Origin: a virus
DNA length: 27,317 nt
Reading direction: 5' to 3' (one strand)
Virus record (IMG/VR): IMGVR_UViG_3300047666_000754
Coordinates: 1-27,317 of that record
Shown here: positions 22,241-27,317 of the stretch, one piece after another
Position numbering within the stretch: position 1 is the first letter of the stretch
Layout of the letters: each line of letters starts with the position of its first letter
Translations under genes and position numbers: made by a program
The notes under the pieces: model-generated
Told to the model about the DNA's origin: nothing
Seen by the model: only the letters and a program-made list of their open reading frames with translations
Database searches by the model: none

Positions 22241-23581
22241 TCAAAATACCTTCTTAAGATCACCACCAACAAAACGTCCGGTAAGAGATTTCTTACTTTG
22301 GTCTGTTTTAGGGTCTTTCTGAATGTTTACCCACTCACCATCAATCTCAACGGCAGTAGCTTTAAAGGCAAAACCCAACTCATCACGGGTAGTAAGCTGG
22401 TAGGTGTAGGCACCAATGCCAAAGACAAGGTTAAGTGGTGAGTAACCCCGTTCAACCATTGTATCAAGCATAGTGATAATCCGCTCTTGATTCATACCAT
22501 CACCGTAGATCAGACCAATGTGTGAGTCAAGAACTTTAAGTCCGGCTGAGTCAAGAGTGTGACCAAAGACTTCATCAAGGATTCGGAGTGAACCTTTTTC
22601 TGCATCTGTTGGCTTGTGATTTGGAATATAAGCAACCCCACAGATAATCTCAACAGGATCACCTGAGTCAGGACGAATAACAACCTTACCTTCACGAGCC
22701 ATGATACGATATTTCATGGAGGGGAGTGTCTCAGTAAGAACCTTAAAGTAATCCCAAGTGTCTGATACAATAGAAACAATACCAGAAGGATAGATGTCAA
22801 GGATCCGTGAGTAGGTTTCTTCTTCGGTGGCCTGACCACCAGCACACATAACAGAGTGTTCAGTAGCAGGAACAGAGAAGCCAGTAATCTCACCATAAAC
22901 CTGCTCCATTTTACGGATAGCAGGAATAGTGTCAGAACCCTTAAAGTTAGCAAGGTGTCCACAACCAACCATAGCTGCGGCTTCATCACCCATCAGGCCA
23001 CGGTAAGAGAAGTCGTGGCCCATGAAGTCAATAGCAGCAAGTTCTTCTTCAGAGTAGCCAACCATCTTTGCTTCAATAGATTTACGAATGTGCCAAGCAC
23101 GGTTAGCTGCAGTTGTTACGCCCCAAACGTTTGCCAACATACTTGTTTCAATAAAGGCCGGAAGCCAAGCAAAGCGATCGTCTGTGTTTTCAATAGTTAG
23201 CAGGGGTGTTTGGAACTTAGCAATGGTCTTCTCAGGTACCGCACAGATAGTGATTGGTATCTTACCCAGCATCCAAAGGCCTTTCCAGTGAGAAACGTCG
23301 TTATCACCACCAAGGCGAGTGTCAAGGAACTTCTTGTACACTACAAGGTCATCATCAACCTGTTGTCCATTTAAGTTAAGAAAGTCCTCCGCCCAAGTTT
23401 GAAGCTTATCAATGAACAGGGAGTAGCCAAACCACTGGAACTCCTCTTTAGAAATGTTATCGTTGTAGTTGGCACCACGAGCAACAAGTACTGAGTGTAC
23501 CTTGGTAACGTTATCAGGGTACTGTGCTTTGTGAGACACTTTATAAAAGTCAGCAGCGTACATTAGGTTGAAGTTAGTCAT
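22241..23581 (-). CDS. nadV: Nicotinamide phosphoribosyltransferase (NAMPT/NadV)
   Basis: A 446-residue enzyme that joins nicotinamide to PRPP to give NMN, the first step of NAD salvage. Motifs in order: AADFYKVSHKAQYP at the N-terminus, DFMGHDFSYRGLMGDEAAAM (about 187-206), SVPATEHSV, IVSDTWDYF, VVIRPDSGDPVEI (the phosphoribosyl site), IGLIYGDGMNQ and LVFGIGAYTYQ. It is shorter than human NAMPT (491), lacking part of the C-terminal tail after SLTGRF. NadV occurs in many phages and is part of NAD+ reconstitution that counters NAD-depleting defences. Prs follows two genes downstream. Confidence 0.95.
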   Translation of the reverse strand: MTNFNLMYAADFYKVSHKAQYPDNVTKVHSVLVARGANYNDNISKEEFQWFGYSLFIDKLQTWAEDFLNLNGQQVDDDLVVYKKFLDTRLGGDNDVSHWKGLWMLGKIPITICAVPEKTIAKFQTPLLTIENTDDRFAWLPAFIETSMLANVWGVTTAANRAWHIRKSIEAKMVGYSEEELAAIDFMGHDFSYRGLMGDEAAAMVGCGHLANFKGSDTIPAIRKMEQVYGEITGFSVPATEHSVMCAGGQATEEETYSRILDIYPSGIVSIVSDTWDYFKVLTETLPSMKYRIMAREGKVVIRPDSGDPVEIICGVAYIPNHKPTDAEKGSLRILDEVFGHTLDSAGLKVLDSHIGLIYGDGMNQERIITMLDTMVERGYSPLNLVFGIGAYTYQLTTRDELGFAFKATAVEIDGEWVNIQKDPKTDQSKKSLTGRFVGGDLKKVF

Positions 23582-23613
23582 TGTTTTCCAATCATGTGGG
23601 GTTTGTTATTTAT

Positions 23614-24063
23614 TTAAACGTAGAAGCCCATATCAACACGAGCTTTACTTTCCCGGAAAGAGTTATCAGGGTTCCCTAATTTTGCAACCCAATAAAGATC
23701 TAGGTCAGGTCTATAGGTATACGTCATTGAGCTTAGTGCCTCCTCTTTTGTTACAGAGTGCATACAGCCAACCTCCTCAAGGTCTCCACTACTATACTCA
23801 AGCTGGGCATAGGCTTTGTTGCAGGAAGTTACGCCAAGAACACAATGCTGATTGTTTACCCAACCCCAGTCTACAACAATTTCGTTAAAGTCTTTACGGT
23901 TACAAATGTAAGACTTTTCTATTGTACCCTCATAACTACCGTTTGCATGTATTAAGTTACTAGAACGTTTCGGGTGGTTGTTAAAACTTGATTCAAATAG
24001 CAAAGCCGTGTTTGGGTTTTCGCCGTTGTCAATCGAAAAAATTACAATGTTGTGCTGCAGCAT
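23614..24063 (-). CDS. Hypothetical protein (149 aa)
   Basis: A 149-residue protein with AAGGAAA before the ATG. It is Asn/Ser-rich in the first half (HPKRSSNLIHANGSYEGTIE) and has several Trp/Tyr and four Cys. The sequence VDWGWVNNQHCVLGVTSCNK looks like beta strands. No family recognised. It lies just upstream of nadV and may share its transcript. Confidence 0.5.
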   Translation of the reverse strand: MLQHNIVIFSIDNGENPNTALLFESSFNNHPKRSSNLIHANGSYEGTIEKSYICNRKDFNEIVVDWGWVNNQHCVLGVTSCNKAYAQLEYSSGDLEEVGCMHSVTKEEALSSMTYTYRPDLDLYWVAKLGNPDNSFRESKARVDMGFYV

Positions 24064-24090
24064 TACCTTAGTTTCCTTATTGATGTTAGG

Positions 24091-24732
24091 TTAAACCATT
24101 ACCGAGTGTACTGCTTTCAACTCTTCAATGAGTTTACCCAAATTATCCTTTGTAAAAAAGGGCGCGCGACGTTTTTCAAATTCCGCTCCAATTACCAACT
24201 CAATACAGCTATTTGTGCTGTTGGGTTTAATACTAATAAGTGCATTACCTTTTGTTCGGGAATCGATAGACTCCTTTACAAAACTATTAGTTACTGTTAC
24301 TGTCTCTACAAATTTGCTTGTCATTGTTTTTTCTTCCTTTTTTACAGTTGCTCTTGAAATTACCTTGAATCCTTTAATTTGGGAGCTTAGCCCACCTGTG
24401 GTGTATCCCTTACTGAGATAAATCTCAGACCCGTTTGATTTCAAACCCTTAGCATCCTTCACATATTTAATACCACACTCGTGCTCAATAACATCACCAA
24501 GGTTTAAATTGAGTTCGTCAATGGTAAAGTATTCTTCTTCAGTGTATAGATTAAAATCTCTGTTAGGGTGCCAGTTATCCTGCTCAAGAAAATCATTTGT
24601 CAATGAAACTCTAGCGGATCCCGGATCAGTTTTAGTAATAAAACCTACATCACCTACACTGTTTTGAGAACTATCCCAAGAGTTTCCTGTCAAAATAACC
24701 TTGTCGCCTACCTTAAATTTATAATTTTCCAT
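24091..24732 (-). CDS. Hypothetical protein with SH3/KOW-like N-terminal domain
   Basis: A 213-residue protein. The first part (MENYKFKVGDKVILTG, SVGDVGFITKTDPGSARVSL) reads as a KOW/SH3-like barrel, like three other genes in this window. The C-terminal half, from about residue 135 (MTSKFVETVTVTNSF), is a different domain with a strand-rich start and a helical end (KLIEELKAVHSVMV). Function unknown. Confidence 0.5.
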   Translation of the reverse strand: MENYKFKVGDKVILTGNSWDSSQNSVGDVGFITKTDPGSARVSLTNDFLEQDNWHPNRDFNLYTEEEYFTIDELNLNLGDVIEHECGIKYVKDAKGLKSNGSEIYLSKGYTTGGLSSQIKGFKVISRATVKKEEKTMTSKFVETVTVTNSFVKESIDSRTKGNALISIKPNSTNSCIELVIGAEFEKRRAPFFTKDNLGKLIEELKAVHSVMV

Positions 24733-24765
24733 AGTAATTACTCCGTAAAAGTTAAAATAACCCAG

Positions 24766-24960
24766 TTACCACTTAGGTAATTGGCTTTGGCATTCAGTTT
24801 TAGTCTTATAAAACCTACTAAAATCTGTGATTCCGAAAATTTCTTTTCTAGATAGCTTTGGCTTAAGATCCCTTTTGATAGACTTCCTTGGTATAAGATT
24901 GTGAGACCAACCCCAAGTGTAGTAGTTACCTTCTTTGTCTTTGCTGAAAATAACGTGCAT
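24766..24960 (-). CDS. Small basic hypothetical protein (64 aa)
   Basis: A 64-residue protein starting 1 bp after the RNA ligase stop (TGATATG), so likely translated together with it. It is strongly basic (RKSIKRDLKPKLSRKEIFGI) and has a short Trp/Gly segment near the start (GNYYTWGWSHNLIPRK). It could bind nucleic acid, which would suit its neighbour, but this is inference. Confidence 0.5.
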   Translation of the reverse strand: MHVIFSKDKEGNYYTWGWSHNLIPRKSIKRDLKPKLSRKEIFGITDFSRFYKTKTECQSQLPKW

Positions 24961-24961
24961 A

Positions 24962-25879
24962 TCAAAACAAGTCCGGCTGAACAGCTTTGATACTGATGAT
25001 TACATAGCGATGAAGCAAACCAAAGTTGATAGTTGGCTTCTTGTTGTCTTTCAGGATCTCCCACATTTCTTCTGTGATAATATCGTGGAAGGTTGTGTTG
25101 ATAAGTCGTGGAATTAGCTTACTATGCCAAGGACCAACTTCATCTTCTATTTTAAGCTTGATCTTTTCTACACGAGCCGCTGTTGTGTACTTCTCAGCAA
25201 TCAACTGCTCAATCATTTCATCTTTAATTTCTTTAGGCCCAAAGGCAATAGCATTGGCTTCTTTAAATAGGTTAGTGACAAGCTTGGCGTATGGGGTAGT
25301 CCCAAACTGGTTTAAAAACTCATAATTCTTAATCACAACACCTTCACCACAACCCTTACCATCCTCAATCTGGTAGGTGTTCTCTTCGGCACAACGTTCA
25401 AAGCGGGTGTAGTTTCCATTTGTAATGATAGCCATTGGTGGGATAATACAGATGTCTGAGCAACATACAGATTCAAGAACTGGTTGGAGTGCGCCTTTGT
25501 ATTCCTCGTAAGTTAGGTAGCGGTTTTTATCTTGATCCCACACGTCAAAGATATAGAATTGACGCCAAGACTCTTCACGATAGGTTTTAAGTGAGTGTGG
25601 TACTAACCATTCACCATAAATATTCCAAGTAGGGAAGCTCATGACTAACTCTTTGGCTGTCGGGTGATCCTTCATGTGATTAAAGAAACCCGCGTTGTCA
25701 GCGCCTTCTGAAAGCTTCCGGCGACGTGATCCAGCACCAAGTGTCTGGTTTTCTTCATCCCAGAAGATAGAGGCGTTTGTCCCATCAAGCTTTGGGAAGA
25801 CATAACAGGTGCCTACCTCAATACCTCGGACTTCTGATTTGTTTGCTCTTACCAGAGACATAAAACCAATATATTTCAT
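24962..25879 (-). CDS. RNA ligase, Rnl2-type
   Basis: A 305-residue nucleotidyltransferase ligase. Motif I is FPKLDGTNA with Lys30 as the adenylation site. Motif III is NIYGEWL, IIIa FYIFDV, motif IV GEGVVIKN and motif V YAKLV, in the correct order. C-terminal residues from about 215 form a helical domain typical of Rnl2/REL1. The enzyme seals 3'-OH/5'-phosphate ends of RNA, especially nicks in duplex RNA. With a kinase-like gene and a phosphoesterase nearby it suggests RNA repair, e.g. of tRNAs cut by host defence nucleases. RBS AAAGGA before the ATG. Confidence 0.85.
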   Translation of the reverse strand: MKYIGFMSLVRANKSEVRGIEVGTCYVFPKLDGTNASIFWDEENQTLGAGSRRRKLSEGADNAGFFNHMKDHPTAKELVMSFPTWNIYGEWLVPHSLKTYREESWRQFYIFDVWDQDKNRYLTYEEYKGALQPVLESVCCSDICIIPPMAIITNGNYTRFERCAEENTYQIEDGKGCGEGVVIKNYEFLNQFGTTPYAKLVTNLFKEANAIAFGPKEIKDEMIEQLIAEKYTTAARVEKIKLKIEDEVGPWHSKLIPRLINTTFHDIITEEMWEILKDNKKPTINFGLLHRYVIISIKAVQPDLF

Positions 25880-25897
25880 TGTAAATTCCTTTGCTAA

Positions 25898-26035
25898 TTA
25901 TGCTTGCGTGTAAGAAGATTTTTCTAGGTGATCAATAACCTCTACATTTTCAGAGCCATCGTATTCTTCAATGCGCCACCAGCTACCCTCAGGTACATCA
26001 ATGTGTGTTACATTAGCCCATCCACCCCAATACGC
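25898..26035 (-). pseudogene. Detached C-terminal part of a small hypothetical gene after an in-frame TAA
   Basis: After the TAA at 26036-26038 the frame stays open for 45 codons (AYWGGWANVTHIDVPEGSWW, RIEEYDGSENVEVID) up to a TAA just before the RNA ligase leader. 'RIEEYDGSE' and 'YWGG' recall phage hypothetical proteins. No in-frame ATG gives a useful restart. Confidence 0.6.
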
Positions 26036-26179
26036 TTATGGGAAGGCTTCTTCCACTTCTACTTTTGAGGCACCTCGGTCATATAGCCCCACCAATACAG
26101 GGTCGTCACAACTCGGTGCATCGTTCCAGTCAGGACCAATACCCGCACCAAATCCCGGTGAGAATAGTACTCTTGTCAT
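26036..26179 (-). CDS. N-terminal part of a small hypothetical protein cut by an in-frame TAA
   Basis: A 47-residue ORF (MTRVLFSPGFGAGIGPDWND, then ASKVEVEEAFP) starting in TAATG overlap with the previous stop. The start 'MTRVLFSPGFGAG' recalls a family of phage and bacterial hypothetical proteins whose C-terminus ends in an 'EEYDG' segment; here that segment follows the stop in the same frame. The product is therefore probably a broken gene or a readthrough protein of 93 residues. Confidence 0.5.
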   Translation of the reverse strand: MTRVLFSPGFGAGIGPDWNDAPSCDDPVLVGLYDRGASKVEVEEAFP

Positions 26180-26592
26180 TAAGATTTCCCTTCTACAACT
26201 ACCAACTTAACAACAATACTTTCCCAGAACGGGTTAACATTGAGTTTTACATTTGTTTCCCTGTTCCACTGAGCCTTGTAGTTGAAGGAGTTTGTGGCAG
26301 CGGACTTAGTGTTAAACACGCTAGTACCTCTACGACCTACAAACAAGGCACCGGTTTGTTTATTCTGAATTGCGTGGTATTTTGTAGTTTTTTCTTCAAC
26401 AAGCTCTAGCTCAGATAATGAAGAAAAATTACCTAATGATGTATTATTTACCTGTGTTTTTGATACTCGAACCCCCCACCCTTCAGTAGAGGAGTCAATC
26501 TCTGTTACAAAGCCAACGAAGCCAACCTTATTAATTGAGAGGGAATGATTACGAATTAATTTTACTTTACTTCCAAGTACAATATTAGTCAT
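26179..26592 (-). CDS. Hypothetical protein with SH3/KOW-like N-terminal segment
   Basis: A 137-residue protein, TAATG-overlapping at both ends. The first part (IVLGSKVKLIRNHSLSINKV, GFVGFVTEIDSSTEGWGVRV) has the KOW/SH3-like pattern. The rest (KYHAIQNKQTGALFVGRRGT, AQWNRETNVKLNVNPFWESI) is a separate beta-rich region. It is the fourth member of this group here. Function unknown. Confidence 0.5.
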   Translation of the reverse strand: MTNIVLGSKVKLIRNHSLSINKVGFVGFVTEIDSSTEGWGVRVSKTQVNNTSLGNFSSLSELELVEEKTTKYHAIQNKQTGALFVGRRGTSVFNTKSAATNSFNYKAQWNRETNVKLNVNPFWESIVVKLVVVEGKS

Positions 26593-27146
26593 TATACGTT
26601 TGTCCTTTGTTTGATTTCTTCAATGTGCATTGGTCTGAAATTAGTCTGCTCAACACATACACAAAAGTGGTCTGTAGTAGGAGAAGCCTCATCGTGAAAG
26701 TGGCCATGAACGTTAATTCCATTTTCTTGTCCGGTTCTCTCAACAATTTCCCTTTTAAAGACAGGTGCGTGGGAAAAGATAAAGGGGTATTCGGGATCTT
26801 TAAATACGCGCCAATACATAATTTTTTGAAACAACCTGTGTTGCTCAAAGAAACGGATGTCATCGTGATTGCCCACAATAAGTCGCTTCTTACCATTCAA
26901 ACGTGGGTGGATGTCTTCAGCATAACTCTTACGGCTACCAAAGGTAACATCGCCAAGGTGATAAACCTTATCCTCTGGTTTGATTAGACTGTTCCAATTC
27001 TCAATTAACACCTCGTCCATCTGCTTTGTGTTATTGAAAGCAGCTTTTCGAGAAGAGGAATATTCCAGAATCTTGTTGTGTTGAAAATGTGTATCTGAAA
27101 TAAACCAGATGTCATTTCTGAAGTTTGACAATAGTTTCTCCTTCAT
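26592..27146 (-). CDS. Calcineurin-like metallophosphoesterase
   Basis: A 184-residue enzyme with a complete metal-site set: IWFISDTHFQH (Asp18, His20), YHLGDVTFG, IVGNHDD, IFSHAPVF and VHGHFHDEA. It is the single-domain phage/bacterial form of the YfcE-like group and would cleave phosphoester bonds in nucleotides or nucleic-acid ends. ATG at 27146 overlaps the preceding gene by 35 bp. A TTG at 27131 has AAGGAG 6 bp upstream and may be the true start. Its place between a kinase-like gene and the RNA ligase suggests end-healing of RNA, but the substrate cannot be read from sequence. Confidence 0.85.
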   Translation of the reverse strand: MKEKLLSNFRNDIWFISDTHFQHNKILEYSSSRKAAFNNTKQMDEVLIENWNSLIKPEDKVYHLGDVTFGSRKSYAEDIHPRLNGKKRLIVGNHDDIRFFEQHRLFQKIMYWRVFKDPEYPFIFSHAPVFKREIVERTGQENGINVHGHFHDEASPTTDHFCVCVEQTNFRPMHIEEIKQRTNV

Positions 27147-27317
27147 AATCTTCAAAACGGTTCTTCATTTTCTGGACGATTTCTTCCGGTACAGAGTGTG
27201 TGTTTCCAAAGTCATCATCCATACGGTAAACTTCTACATAGTAGCCAAGGGATTTAGCCAAGTGAACATAGTGGGCAAACTCCCATTTTTGAGTAAAGGT
27301 GTTAGAGATACACAGGT
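27112..27317 (-). CDS. C-terminal part of a P-loop kinase-like protein (5' end outside window)
   Basis: The last 67 codons of a gene that enters from the right edge: CISNTFTQKWEFAHYVHLAK, GYYVEVYRMDDDFGNTHSVP, EEIVQKMKNRFEDYEGE. This matches, as I recall it, the C-terminal part of phage ATP-binding proteins related to N4BP2-type polynucleotide kinases ('SNTFTRKWE...GNIHGVP...M..RFE'). The Walker A motif would lie outside the window. If right, it would phosphorylate RNA or DNA 5' ends, completing a kinase/phosphoesterase/ligase set. Confidence 0.55.
   Translation of the reverse strand, partial: LCISNTFTQKWEFAHYVHLAKSLGYYVEVYRMDDDFGNTHSVPEEIVQKMKNRFEDYEGETIVKLQK

Noticed and set aside
24738-25064. 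108-codon minus-strand ORF overlapping the RNA ligase end
   Set aside because: It runs through the ligase gene in another frame; the 64-aa ORF right after the ligase stop is better placed.
19526-26179. TAA reassigned to an amino acid in this phage
   Set aside because: TAA is the plain end of many complete genes here (terL, prs, the 708-aa neighbour), so two internal TAA codons are better explained as mutations or errors.

Overview
This window is part of a tailed double-stranded DNA bacteriophage genome (Caudoviricetes). It contains a large terminase, a tail-tip J-like protein with its NlpC/P60-like partner, long fibre proteins, a PhoH ATPase, a phage NAD-salvage pair and RNA-repair enzymes. 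Every credible gene lies on the minus strand, so the window reads from right (early/accessory) to left (late/structural). A lipoprotein signal peptide points to a Gram-negative host. The AT-rich base use and the NadV/Prs/PhoH set resemble marine phages; the exact host is inference. No integrase, repressor, transposase, tRNA or CRISPR array is visible.

Right part (about 15328-27317): a dense run of small early/accessory genes, many with ATGA or TAATG overlaps. The recognisable ones are the C-terminus of a P-loop kinase-like protein at the right edge, a metallophosphoesterase, an Rnl2-type RNA ligase, nicotinamide phosphoribosyltransferase (nadV), a short PRPP synthetase-like protein (prs) and a phage beta-sandwich lipoprotein. 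Around them are KOW/SH3-like 'VGDKV' proteins, Cys-rich mini-proteins and single-pass micro-membrane proteins. Two genes (near 19.6 kb and 26.0 kb) carry an in-frame TAA in an otherwise continuous protein. Two paralogous 54-residue membrane proteins flank a 199-residue protein of unknown function.

Middle (about 14706-15327): the only long non-coding stretch. It holds a strong hairpin terminator that separates the early block from the late block. To its left is an unusual element of about 210 bp built from nested inverted repeats, next to the small terminase gene. It is a candidate packaging site, replication origin or structured RNA and is the most interesting non-genic feature here.

Left part (1-14705): small terminase-like protein, a single-pass membrane protein, a 61-residue protein, large terminase, then a fibre cassette (149, 345, 708, 743 and 187 residues). 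PhoH follows, then four tail-tip genes ending in a J-like protein that leaves the window through collagen-like tandem repeats. Portal, capsid and tape-measure genes are not in the window.

Together, the early genes suggest a phage equipped to restore resources that host defences destroy: NAD+ (NadV with PRPP from Prs) and RNA ends (kinase/phosphoesterase/ligase). The late genes supply DNA packaging and a long, repeat-rich adsorption apparatus.
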